A stretch of 9,863 nt of DNA from Acholeplasmataceae bacterium (lineage in GTDB: Bacteria > Bacillota_I > Bacilli_A > Acholeplasmatales > Acholeplasmataceae): the NCBI GenBank assembly GCA_030656435.1, contig JAUSOA010000045.1:1-9863 (forward strand), read 5' to 3'. How positions within the stretch are numbered: the first letter of the stretch is position 1; each line of letters opens with the position of its first letter. Under the pieces are notes generated by a model. That model was not told the DNA's origin, made no database searches, and saw nothing but the letters and a program-made list of their open reading frames with translations. Made by a program: the position numbers and the translations under genes. Below are positions 1 through 6,243 of the stretch, piece by piece.

Positions 1-543
1 CCCAATAGAGACAATCATCACAGGCTTATACCTTTTCGAATCAATTCCTAATGCGTCAGCGATTTGATCGTGTCTAAATCCACCTATAGAGCAGGTTTCA
101 TAGCCATGTTCTCTAGCTACATGCATCAACTGCATTGCTGCAAGACCAGAATCGATTAATCCGCCCTTTTCAATACCCTCTTCAGAAAGAGTTGGAATCA
201 TGTTTGCGATGTTTCTTAATTGCTTTTCTTTAACTTCCTCAGGCATTAATCCTGCTAATACAGCTTTATCATATATCTTTTCAGCAAATTCATATTTTTT
301 TAAGTCAGTGAAGATACAAATCATTGCTGCTGATGTATCAAGTTGTAAATGGTTGCCATATAAAACAGGTCTTAATTTTTCCTTTGCTTCCTTGGATTCT
401 ACAATGAAATATCTCCATGGCTGCATATTCATGCTAGATGGTGCACGATTGGTTTCTTCAATGATTTCCTTCATTTCTTCTTTAGTAATTTTTACTGTCG
501 GATCATATTTTCTAATCGACCGACGTTCTGTTAGCTTTGACAT
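1..543 (-). CDS. Nitroreductase-family FMN oxidoreductase (3' end outside window)
   Basis: This reads as a flavin-dependent NAD(P)H nitroreductase-like oxidoreductase, a cytosolic dimeric family reducing nitro compounds, quinones or flavins; the natural substrate cannot be told. The visible 181 residues carry the N-terminal FMN-phosphate motif RRSIRKYD (about 7-14), the second flavin motif APSSMNMQPWRYF (34-46), and a GGLIDSGLAAMQLMHVA helix (127-143) followed by CSIGGF (151-156), typical of the family's later flavin-contacting part. The frame is open to the window edge and probably 20 or so C-terminal residues are missing. The start at 541-543 is supported by an AGGGAGGT SD (about 548-555) and a good promoter just upstream. 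It is divergent from the histidine phosphatase gene and functionally unconnected as far as I can see. Family assignment is firm; subfamily is not. Confidence 0.9.
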   Translation of the reverse strand, partial: MSKLTERRSIRKYDPTVKITKEEMKEIIEETNRAPSSMNMQPWRYFIVESKEAKEKLRPVLYGNHLQLDTSAAMICIFTDLKKYEFAEKIYDKAVLAGLMPEEVKEKQLRNIANMIPTLSEEGIEKGGLIDSGLAAMQLMHVAREHGYETCSIGGFRHDQIADALGIDSKRYKPVMIVSIG

Positions 544-566
544 AGTGACCTCCCTCGACAAGTAGT

Positions 567-595
567 ATTATATCATGCAAAGAAAATTATGTGAA
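567..595 (-). promoter_or_regulatory. Sigma-A-type promoter of the nitroreductase gene
   Basis: Read on the minus strand, TTCACA (590-595) and TATAAT (567-572) are separated by 17 bases. A TG lies one base before the -10, making it an extended -10. The predicted transcript starts about 15-17 bases before the start codon, so the SD lies near the 5' end. The -35 box directly abuts that of the opposite promoter. Confidence 0.75.
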
Positions 596-624
596 TTGGT
601 TTTGCATTATATAAATGCTATAAT
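596..624 (+). promoter_or_regulatory. Sigma-A-type promoter of the phosphatase-mutY operon
   Basis: TTGGTT (596-601), a 17-base spacer and TATAAT (619-624), with TG at 616-617 giving an extended -10. Position and spacing fit an operon running through the phosphatase gene and mutY to the terminator at 2171-2201. Its -35 begins at the base next to the last base of the divergent promoter's -35 box. Confidence 0.75.
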
Positions 625-645
625 AAATTTGAAAGGATGGGGAAA

Positions 646-1170
646 ATGAATACAAAATTTATATTAGTTCGCCACGGTGAACCACGCTATGATGAAGTAC
701 TAGAAAGAAAATATTTTGGTATGGGCTATGATTTAGGAAAATTAACTGAAAAAGGTGTTTTACAAGCAGAAAAGAGAGCGAAAGATCCACTATTTAAGGA
801 TGCAGAAATTATCGTCTCTTCACCCTATACGAGAGCACTACAAACTGCAGCTATCATTTCTAGAATTACAGGAATTCCACTTGCAGTCGAAAATGATTTA
901 CATGAGTGGATGCCAGATACGACGTTTAAATTTGAACTTGACGCCAATCAATCCTTTCAGGAATATCTTTTAGCTAAGGGTATTCGAAAAGATTATCATA
1001 CATATTATTGGGAATCCTATCCTGATTTAAAGAAAAGAGTCACACATGCATTAGAAGGCTACAAATCATATAAAAAGGTCATTGTTGTTTGTCATGGAAT
1101 CGTGATGTCAACACTAACTAGATTTGATGATGTAATCGAGCATTGTGGTGTCAGAGAAGTTAGCTTATAA
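646..1170 (+). CDS. Histidine phosphatase family protein (phosphoglycerate mutase-like)
   Basis: A cytosolic member of the histidine phosphatase superfamily, in which a phosphohistidine intermediate hydrolyses or transfers a phosphate; the substrate is unknown. The 174 residues show the active-site LVRHGEP (7-13, His10 nucleophile, Arg9), SSPYTRALQTA with Arg63, an acidic EW at 87-88 that fits the proton donor, and VVCHGIV with the second catalytic His150. Length is slightly below the usual 190-220. I place the start at 646, not at the in-frame ATG at 637, because the SD-like AAAGGATGG overlaps the 637 codon and sits correctly only for 646. The stop TAA shares its last A with the mutY ATG, so the two are probably translationally coupled. 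A housekeeping nucleotide or sugar phosphatase is possible. Confidence 0.88.
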   Translation: MNTKFILVRHGEPRYDEVLERKYFGMGYDLGKLTEKGVLQAEKRAKDPLFKDAEIIVSSPYTRALQTAAIISRITGIPLAVENDLHEWMPDTTFKFELDANQSFQEYLLAKGIRKDYHTYYWESYPDLKKRVTHALEGYKSYKKVIVVCHGIVMSTLTRFDDVIEHCGVREVSL

Positions 1171-2174
1171 TGGATATTTTAAGATTAGAGGCTTGGTATG
1201 ATAAAAACCATCGAAAGCTTCTATTTAGAGAATCTAAGAATCCTTATTTGATATGGGTAAGTGAAATCATGCTTCAACAAACTCAAGTTGAAGCAGTCTT
1301 ACCCTTTTTTGAGCGTCTTATTCAAAAATACCCAACGATTGAAGAACTTGCTAAGTCTGATGAAGTCACCTTTCAAAAGGATGTAGAAGGACTTGGATAT
1401 TATAGAAGATTTAAGAATATGATCAAGGCTGCAAAGATAATTGTCCTAGATTATCAAGGAATCTTTCCAAATTCTTATGAGGATCTTTTGAAGCTTCCTG
1501 GTATTGGGAAGTATACCGCTGGAGCAATCATGAGCATCGCCTATAATAAGCCCTATAGTGCATTAGATGGTAATGTGATTCGTGTATTATCAAGATATCT
1601 TGGAAATAGTGAAGATATGAGAATGGAAAAGAATCGAAAAATACTGGATAAAATCAATCAAGGGTATATTGAAAAAGCGACTCCAATGATTTATACGCAA
1701 GCCATGATGGAATTAGGTGCTAAGGTCTGTAGACCAAGAAATCCGAAATGCGAGGAATGTCCATTAAATGAGCATTGCTTCGCATTCCTTAATGATCAAA
1801 GAGAAGACTTTCCAATTTTAACAAAACTAAAGGATAAAAAGGAATTCAACTATATAACACTAATCATTCAATATGAGAATAAGTATTGCCTAAGAAAAAG
1901 AACAGAATCTCTATTAGAGGGAATGTATGAATATCCTCAATATGAGATTGAAAGCATCTCCAACATCGTAAATGATTTTGAAGACCAGGGCATTCATGTA
2001 TCTTACTATCAATATCAAAAAACCTATAAGCATATCTTCACTCATCAAATTTGGAATATGCATGTCTATAAGGTAATCATTAAAGAAAAAGTACTTGATG
2101 AATGGATTCTTATGAATAAAGAAGATATCATAACCATACCGATGGCAATCGCACATCGAAAAATCAAAATATAA
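1170..2174 (+). CDS. mutY: A/G-specific adenine DNA glycosylase MutY
   Basis: Removes adenine mispaired with 8-oxoguanine, starting base-excision repair and preventing G-to-T changes. Domain order is canonical over 334 residues: six-helix domain with catalytic Glu32 in SEIMLQQTQV (31-40); helix-hairpin-helix LPGIGKYTAGA (109-119); catalytic Asp133 in ALDGNV; and a 4Fe-4S cluster with Cys187, 194, 197 and 203 in the exact C-x6-C-x2-C-x5-C spacing. The C-terminal NUDIX-like domain that reads 8-oxoG is present, with LLEGMYEYPQ (248-257), an FTH loop (290-292) corresponding to the FSH loop, and a terminal AHRKI. Length is a little under the usual 350-370. The start overlaps the upstream stop by one base and has no convincing SD of its own, suggesting coupled translation. 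No mutM or mutT is in the window. Confidence 0.97.
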   Translation: MDILRLEAWYDKNHRKLLFRESKNPYLIWVSEIMLQQTQVEAVLPFFERLIQKYPTIEELAKSDEVTFQKDVEGLGYYRRFKNMIKAAKIIVLDYQGIFPNSYEDLLKLPGIGKYTAGAIMSIAYNKPYSALDGNVIRVLSRYLGNSEDMRMEKNRKILDKINQGYIEKATPMIYTQAMMELGAKVCRPRNPKCEECPLNEHCFAFLNDQREDFPILTKLKDKKEFNYITLIIQYENKYCLRKRTESLLEGMYEYPQYEIESISNIVNDFEDQGIHVSYYQYQKTYKHIFTHQIWNMHVYKVIIKEKVLDEWILMNKEDIITIPMAIAHRKIKI

Positions 2175-2201
2175 CAACCTTTTGGGTTGTTATTGTTTTT
2201 T
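2171..2201 (+). terminator. Intrinsic terminator of the phosphatase-mutY operon
   Basis: A 9-bp perfect stem, ATAACAACC (2171-2179) with GGTTGTTAT (2185-2193), has a 5-base loop and is followed by TGTTTTTT. The mutY stop codon (2172-2174) lies inside the left arm, so a terminating ribosome would cover part of the hairpin. Confidence 0.85.
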
Positions 2202-2216
2202 AAATGCATATTCCTG

Positions 2217-2243
2217 TTGTTATATGAAATAAAAGCATAAAAT
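2217..2243 (+). promoter_or_regulatory. Candidate ldh promoter
   Basis: TTGTTA (2217-2222) and TAAAAT (2238-2243) are separated by only 15 bases, shorter than ideal. The -10 lies 22 bases before the start codon, the same distance as for the better promoters here, which is the main reason to list it. I looked for a palindromic Rex operator and found no convincing one. Confidence 0.4.
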
Positions 2244-2264
2244 GGCTATGAAGGAAGTGATGAT

Positions 2265-3209
2265 ATGTCAACAAGTAAGGTCGTTATTGTTGGAGCAGGA
2301 ATGGTTGGAATGAGCTATGCATATTCTTTAGTCAATCAAGGGACAGTTGAAGAAATAGTTTTAATTGATATCGATAAGGAAAGAGCTCTTGGAGAAGCCA
2401 TGGATTTAAATCATGGACTTGCTTTTGCACCAAGAAAAATGAGCATTAAAGCAGGAGATTATAAAGACTGTAAGGATGCACATATCGTTGTTATTACTGC
2501 AGGTGTGAATCAAAAGGAAGGTCAAACAAGAATTGATTTATTAAATAGTAACGCAAAAATTATGAAGTCAGTCACAAAAAGTGTAGTTGATTCTGGTTTT
2601 GATGGAATCTTTTTAGTGGCTTCGAATCCTGTTGATATATCAACCTATGTCGTTTGGAAAACCTCAGGATTTCCATCTTCTAAAGTCATTGGCAGTGGGA
2701 CATCATTAGATACTGCTAGATTAAGATATGAAATATCAAAAAAAATTGATATATCTGTCTCCAATATTCATGCCTATATCCTAGGCGAACATGGAGATAG
2801 TGAATTTGTTTGTTGGTCGAATGCGTATGTAGGAGCCAAACCAATTATGGATGTCATTGATACAATGGGTCAAATAACTTTTAGTGATTTAGATGAAATA
2901 TATATTACGGTAAGAGATGCTGCATATGAAATTATCAAAAGAAAAAAAGCGACTTATTACGCAATAGGTATGACACTTGTTAAAATCACTTCAGCGATAT
3001 TCAATAATGAGAATAGAATTATCCCAATATCTGTTTATAATGATGGAGTCTATAATGTAGAGCCTGATGTATATATCGGGTTGCCGGCAGTTTTAAATAG
3101 AGAAGGTATTCATCATATTATAAGCTTAAAGCTGAGCAAAGAAGAACAAGTCAAGCTGCAAAAATCAGCAAATATTTTAAGAGATATACTTGATAAGATG
3201 GAATTTTAA
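2265..3209 (+). CDS. ldh: L-lactate dehydrogenase
   Basis: Reduces pyruvate to L-lactate with NADH, regenerating NAD+ in fermentation; cytosolic tetramer by family. The 314 residues have full family length. Visible elements are the Rossmann GAGMVG (10-15), acidic LIDID (33-37) for the NAD ribose, Gln83 in AGVNQKEGQTR, the residue that separates lactate from malate dehydrogenases (Arg in the latter), mobile-loop Arg89, NPVD (121-124), Asp149 and Arg152 in LDTARLR, catalytic His176 in GEHGDS, and Thr230. Arg154 and His169 match the positions that bind fructose-1,6-bisphosphate in allosteric bacterial LDHs, so FBP activation is a reasonable inference. An AAGGAAGTG SD (2251-2259) supports the start. 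The gene is a single-gene unit bounded by terminators on both sides. Confidence 0.96.
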   Translation: MSTSKVVIVGAGMVGMSYAYSLVNQGTVEEIVLIDIDKERALGEAMDLNHGLAFAPRKMSIKAGDYKDCKDAHIVVITAGVNQKEGQTRIDLLNSNAKIMKSVTKSVVDSGFDGIFLVASNPVDISTYVVWKTSGFPSSKVIGSGTSLDTARLRYEISKKIDISVSNIHAYILGEHGDSEFVCWSNAYVGAKPIMDVIDTMGQITFSDLDEIYITVRDAAYEIIKRKKATYYAIGMTLVKITSAIFNNENRIIPISVYNDGVYNVEPDVYIGLPAVLNREGIHHIISLKLSKEEQVKLQKSANILRDILDKMEF

Positions 3210-3230
3210 AAATAAATCATAATATATATC

Positions 3231-3287
3231 AAAAAAAAGAGATATTTTTTCGGTGACAACCGAATCACATCTCTTTTTATTTTTTTA
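3231..3287. terminator. Bidirectional terminator between convergent ldh and queT
   Basis: A-run plus GAGAT (3231-3243) pairs with ATCTC plus T-run (3269-3278), giving about 10 bp. Inside is a second helix, TTCGGT (3249-3254) with ACCGAA (3259-3264), closed by loop GACA. T-runs follow on either strand, so one structure can end both the rightward ldh and the leftward queT transcript. Confidence 0.8.
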
Positions 3288-3288
3288 G

Positions 3289-3771
3289 TTAATTAAAAAA
3301 CTCTAAGAATCCTTTATTCTTCCTTAATGCGTAATATAGGGGTAAGCCTAATCCATATAATACAACTGCTTGTCCAAATGATACCAATAACATATTGACA
3401 AAGAATGGAAGCTGTAATGTAAATACGAGTAATAGTCCTACATAAATACCATTAATTAAGACCGGAAATAGAAGTGAAAGCCATTTCCTTTTAATAAATA
3501 GAATCATAAAGCCTATCGAAACGAGTGTGGCAAGGCTTCCAAAGACTGCATCAACGATTCCTGCTGGAGCGTAGTGCCAATTTGCGAAAAATGTTCCAAT
3601 TGTTATTCCGACAATAGCTTTTTTGTCAAAAAAGACTAGAATCAATAACACCTCTGCAATTCTAAACTGTACGGCTTCAAAGCTTAGGAATTGAAATACC
3701 AGTACCAACACATAATAAATCGCGGCGATCATCGCCTGCATTAAAAAATCCTTTAAAACCCATTTTTTCAT
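3289..3771 (-). CDS. queT: QueT-family queuosine precursor transporter (ECF substrate-binding subunit)
   Basis: Integral membrane S-component thought to import a queuosine precursor such as preQ1 together with a shared ECF energizing module, which is not in this window. The 160-residue protein is almost entirely hydrophobic, with about five or six membrane segments, and carries the family hallmarks AVQFRIAEVL (33-42) and GTFFANWHYAPAGIVDAVFG (59-78), followed by SLATL. I choose the ATG at 3769-3771 because a GGGAG SD stands seven bases upstream and the product then begins MKKW like relatives. The open frame extends upstream to an ATG at 3823-3825, but that would translate the riboswitch. The gene diverges from tgt, whose enzyme uses the imported base. 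Function rests on family resemblance plus the preQ1 riboswitch and neighbour, which agree. Confidence 0.92.
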   Translation of the reverse strand: MKKWVLKDFLMQAMIAAIYYVLVLVFQFLSFEAVQFRIAEVLLILVFFDKKAIVGITIGTFFANWHYAPAGIVDAVFGSLATLVSIGFMILFIKRKWLSLLFPVLINGIYVGLLLVFTLQLPFFVNMLLVSFGQAVVLYGLGLPLYYALRKNKGFLEFFN

Positions 3772-3778
3772 TTTATTG

Positions 3779-3821
3779 CTCCCTGTTTTGTTTTTTAGCT
3801 GGTTTCCTAGGGTACAGCTAA
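3779..3821 (-). promoter_or_regulatory. preQ1-I riboswitch controlling queT translation
   Basis: In queT mRNA sense, P1 is TTAGCTG (3815-3821) pairing with CAGCTAA (3795-3801), 7 bp, around a 13-base loop holding CCCTAG and ending in AAAC. The last C (3802) directly precedes the P1 3' arm, the position of the preQ1-recognising cytosine in class I. An A-rich tail AAAACAAAAC follows, then AGGG (3781-3784), which can pair with loop CCCT (3808-3811) as pseudoknot P2. That AGGG is part of the queT SD AGGGAG, so ligand binding should hide the ribosome site and switch translation off. No separate terminator is visible. Motif order and tail agree with the Bacillus and Thermoanaerobacter examples I know. 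Confidence 0.88.
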
Positions 3822-3837
3822 TCATATTACTTAAAAC

Positions 3838-3866
3838 ATTTTAACAAAGTTATGCTATAATTACAA
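3838..3866 (-). promoter_or_regulatory. queT promoter
   Basis: On the minus strand TTGTAA (3861-3866), a 17-base spacer and TAAAAT (3838-3843). The expected start is near 3831, about ten bases before the riboswitch P1. Its -35 overlaps the last base of the tgt -10, so the two polymerases cannot occupy the region at once. Confidence 0.6.
3853..3861 (+). promoter_or_regulatory. tgt promoter (extended -10)
   Basis: TGCTATAAT is a perfect extended -10, with TATAAT at 3856-3861, 22 bases before the tgt start. No good -35 lies at 16-18 bases; TTAAAA (3831-3836) is 19 bases away. There is no riboswitch on this side of the divergent region. Confidence 0.65.
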
Positions 3867-3882
3867 GGTAAAGGATGATTAT

Positions 3883-4998
3883 ATGAGTATAAAATTTGAA
3901 GTCTTGCATGTATGTAAGCAAAGTGGAGCACGTTTAGGAAAATTAACAACACCTCATGGGGTTTTTGAAACGCCTTTTTTTATGCCTGTTGGTACACAGG
4001 CAACGGTTAAAACATTGTCTGTAGAGGAAGTCAAAGAAGTTTCTGAAGGTCTAATTTTAGGAAATACCTATCATTTATGGCTTCAACCAGGTGCTGATTT
4101 AGTTGAAGAGCATGGTGGTATTAGAGGCTTTATGCAATGGGACGGTGCACTCTTAACAGATAGTGGAGGATATCAGGTATTCTCACTCACTGAAATGAGA
4201 AAGATTACTGAAGAAGGAGTCTTTTTTAAACACCATAAAAATGGATCCTCTTTATTTATGTCACCAGAAAATTCGATTCAAATTCAAGAAAAATTAGGTG
4301 CAGATATCATCATGAGCTTTGATGAATGTCCACCTCCATATGAAACAGATGATTATATGCAAAAATCAGTCGATCGCACGATTCGTTGGGCAAAAAGAGG
4401 TAAGGATATTTTAGCTTCTGACCAAGCATTATTTGGAATTGTACAGGGTGGATTGAATAAGGATATCAGAAAATACTGTGCTGAAAAATTAATCGAAATG
4501 GACTTCCCTGGATATTCAATTGGAGGACTTTCTGTTGGTGAAAAGAAGCATGAAATGTATGAAATGACACACTTTTTAAACCCGATTTTACCCTTTGATA
4601 AACCACGCTATTTAATGGGTGTTGGTTCACCAGATGATCTTGTAGAAAACGTCATTAACGGAATGGATATGTTTGATTGTGTGTTACCCACACGGATCGC
4701 AAGACATGGCAGTGCGCTCACGACTTTAGGTAAAATTGTAATCAAAAATCAAACCTATGAACATGATTTGACACCACTAGACCCAAATCTGCAAACACCT
4801 ATATCTAAATATACGAAATCATACATTCGTCATCTCTTCAAGGCTGAAGAGATGCTAGGGATGCGTTTAGTCTCCTACCAAAATTTGGCTTACTTAAAGC
4901 ATTTAATGGCGGAAATCAGAACTGCAATCAAAGAGGATCGTCTCCTAGATTACAAGGAAGAGATGAAGAAAAAAACGAATTATTTCAAATCGAGATAA
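3883..4998 (+). CDS. tgt: tRNA-guanine transglycosylase, lacking the zinc-site residues
   Basis: Exchanges guanine-34 of tRNAs with GUN anticodons for preQ1, the committed tRNA step of queuosine formation. The 371 residues are normal length and keep the catalytic set: TDSGGYQVFSL with Asp93, FDECPPP (146-152), GIVQGG (185-190), GGLSVGE (214-220) and the nucleophile Asp265 in FDCVLPTR. Val218 and Cys149 match the bacterial preQ1-type pocket rather than the eukaryotic queuine type. The unusual part is residues 302-307: after PLDP, where relatives have the CxCxxC zinc motif, this protein reads NLQTPI and is one residue shorter, and the later ligand His (HN) is Gln333 in YQN. The flanking PLDP and SYIRHLFKAEEMLG align without doubt. 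SD AAGGATGAT and an extended -10 precede the start. Confidence 0.96.
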   Translation: MSIKFEVLHVCKQSGARLGKLTTPHGVFETPFFMPVGTQATVKTLSVEEVKEVSEGLILGNTYHLWLQPGADLVEEHGGIRGFMQWDGALLTDSGGYQVFSLTEMRKITEEGVFFKHHKNGSSLFMSPENSIQIQEKLGADIIMSFDECPPPYETDDYMQKSVDRTIRWAKRGKDILASDQALFGIVQGGLNKDIRKYCAEKLIEMDFPGYSIGGLSVGEKKHEMYEMTHFLNPILPFDKPRYLMGVGSPDDLVENVINGMDMFDCVLPTRIARHGSALTTLGKIVIKNQTYEHDLTPLDPNLQTPISKYTKSYIRHLFKAEEMLGMRLVSYQNLAYLKHLMAEIRTAIKEDRLLDYKEEMKKKTNYFKSR

Positions 4999-5010
4999 TA
5001 AACCTTTTAA

Positions 5011-5038
5011 TTAACAAGATTATATTGTAAAATATAAA
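5011..5038 (+). promoter_or_regulatory. Candidate ftsZ promoter
   Basis: TTAACA (5011-5016), a 16-base spacer and TATAAA (5033-5038), 20 bases before the ftsZ start. TTTTAA (5005-5010) with TAAAAT (5028-5033) at 17 bases is an alternative. No terminator is visible between tgt and ftsZ, so read-through from tgt may also contribute. Confidence 0.5.
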
Positions 5039-5057
5039 TAGTACGAGGAGGGATATC

Positions 5058-6203
5058 ATGGTATTCGGCGAATCAGATAATTTCAATCAAAAACCAGTAA
5101 TTAAAGTCATCGGTGTTGGTGGTGGCGGAGGAAATGCAATCAATCGAATGATTGAAAATGACGTCAAGGGCGTTGTTTTTGTCGCGATGAATACAGATGC
5201 TCAAGTACTAAAGGTTTCAAAAGCTGAAACTAGAGTTCAGCTTGGTAAATATTTAACTAGAGGCTTAGGTGCTGGTGCTAAACAAGAAGTTGGTAGAAAA
5301 GCAGCTGAGGAATCAATCGAAGAAATCGAAGAAGTGTTAAGAGATGCTGACATGGTTTTTATCACTGCAGGTATGGGTGGTGGAACTGGTACAGGTGCCG
5401 CTCCAATTATCGCAAAAAGAGCTAAGGAAATGGGATGTCTAACGATTGGTATTGTCACGAAACCATTCGCTTTTGAAGGTCCTGCTCGTATGCAAGCAGC
5501 CATTTATGGCCTAGAGGAATTAAAGCCACATGTCGATACATTAATCGTTATTCCAAATGAAAGATTACTCGCAATCTCTGGTCCTACCACACAATTACTA
5601 GATGCATTTAGAGAATCAGATAATGTCTTACGTCAAGGTGTTCAAGGGATTGCTGAAATTATCGCTATCCCAGGTTTAATTAACGTTGACTTTGCAGATG
5701 TTAGAACCGTAATGGAAAATAAAGGAACTGCCTTAATGGGTATCGGTATTGCATCTGGTGAAGATAGAGCGATTGAAGCAGCAAGAAAAGCAATTCACTC
5801 TAAATTACTAGAGGTATCTATCGACGGTGCAACTGATGCAATCGTCAATATTACATCAGGAACAAACATCACATTGTTTGAAACTGAACAAGCATTATCA
5901 GAAATCAGAAATTCAACAGATAGAGATCTAAATATTATCTATGGAACTACAGTCAATCAGGATTTAGATGATGAATTGATTGTAACCGTGATCGCTACAG
6001 GCTATGAACTTAAGGCTAAGGATACAACAATTGAAAATCTTGCAAGTGAAATATTCAATAAGACTTCAGATGAACAAATGAAATTAACCCGCCAAGGATT
6101 AAAAAATCAATCCTATGAAGATTATGAAGAACCAAATAATCAAGTCTCTGAAGGAAAGAAGCGCAATCTACCTTCATGGCTCGTAAAAAAAGGAAAATTT
6201 TAA
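5058..6203 (+). CDS. ftsZ: Cell division protein FtsZ
   Basis: Tubulin-like GTPase that polymerises into the division ring at midcell. The 381 residues contain the N-terminal GVGGGGGNAINRM (19-31), the tubulin signature GGGTGTGAAP (107-116), TLIVIPNERLL (161-171), and the T7 synergy loop NVDFADV (209-215), whose Asp211 and Asp214 complete the GTPase site of the next subunit. A linker of roughly 50 polar residues (318-368) leads to the C-terminal NLPSWLVKKGKF (370-381), matching the conserved tail peptide that binds FtsA or SepF. A strong AGGAGGG SD (5046-5052) supports the start. There is no ftsA next to it; sepF lies three genes downstream. Nothing is missing. Confidence 0.98.
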   Translation: MVFGESDNFNQKPVIKVIGVGGGGGNAINRMIENDVKGVVFVAMNTDAQVLKVSKAETRVQLGKYLTRGLGAGAKQEVGRKAAEESIEEIEEVLRDADMVFITAGMGGGTGTGAAPIIAKRAKEMGCLTIGIVTKPFAFEGPARMQAAIYGLEELKPHVDTLIVIPNERLLAISGPTTQLLDAFRESDNVLRQGVQGIAEIIAIPGLINVDFADVRTVMENKGTALMGIGIASGEDRAIEAARKAIHSKLLEVSIDGATDAIVNITSGTNITLFETEQALSEIRNSTDRDLNIIYGTTVNQDLDDELIVTVIATGYELKAKDTTIENLASEIFNKTSDEQMKLTRQGLKNQSYEDYEEPNNQVSEGKKRNLPSWLVKKGKF

Positions 6204-6224
6204 AGAAGGCGATAAGCCTTTTTT
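6202..6224 (+). terminator. Weak hairpin with U-tract between ftsZ and ychF
   Basis: AAGGC (6206-6210) pairs with GCCTT (6216-6220) around GATAA; adjoining A and T bases extend the stem to about 9 bp. The T-run is short and largely part of the stem, and I see no clear promoter before ychF, so this is more likely a partial attenuator or a 3'-end stabiliser than a full stop. Confidence 0.45.
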
Positions 6225-6243
6225 ACTGGAAGGAACTAAAATT

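Noticed and set aside
200..565. Open frame on the plus strand of 121 codons
   Set aside because: It lies antisense to the well-supported nitroreductase gene, has no SD, and its product resembles nothing; it is a shadow of the coding strand.
637..645. Upstream ATG for the histidine phosphatase
   Set aside because: The ATG overlaps the SD itself; the ATG at 646 has proper spacing and gives the usual short lead into LVRHGE.
2205..2264. Rex-type redox operator before ldh
   Set aside because: Only a single TTGTTA-like half is present; no inverted partner at the right spacing was found.
3772..3825. An 18-residue upstream extension of QueT starting at 3825
   Set aside because: It would translate the riboswitch, lacks an SD, and the family begins at the MKK of the downstream start, which has GGGAG.
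3883..4998. TGT as a pseudogene because of the missing zinc site
   Set aside because: The frame is intact, the length is normal, and all visible catalytic and pocket motifs are preserved, which argues against decay.
5237..5503. Minus-strand open frame inside ftsZ
   Set aside because: It is antisense to the most conserved part of ftsZ, is Pro/Ala-rich, and has no SD; a coding shadow.
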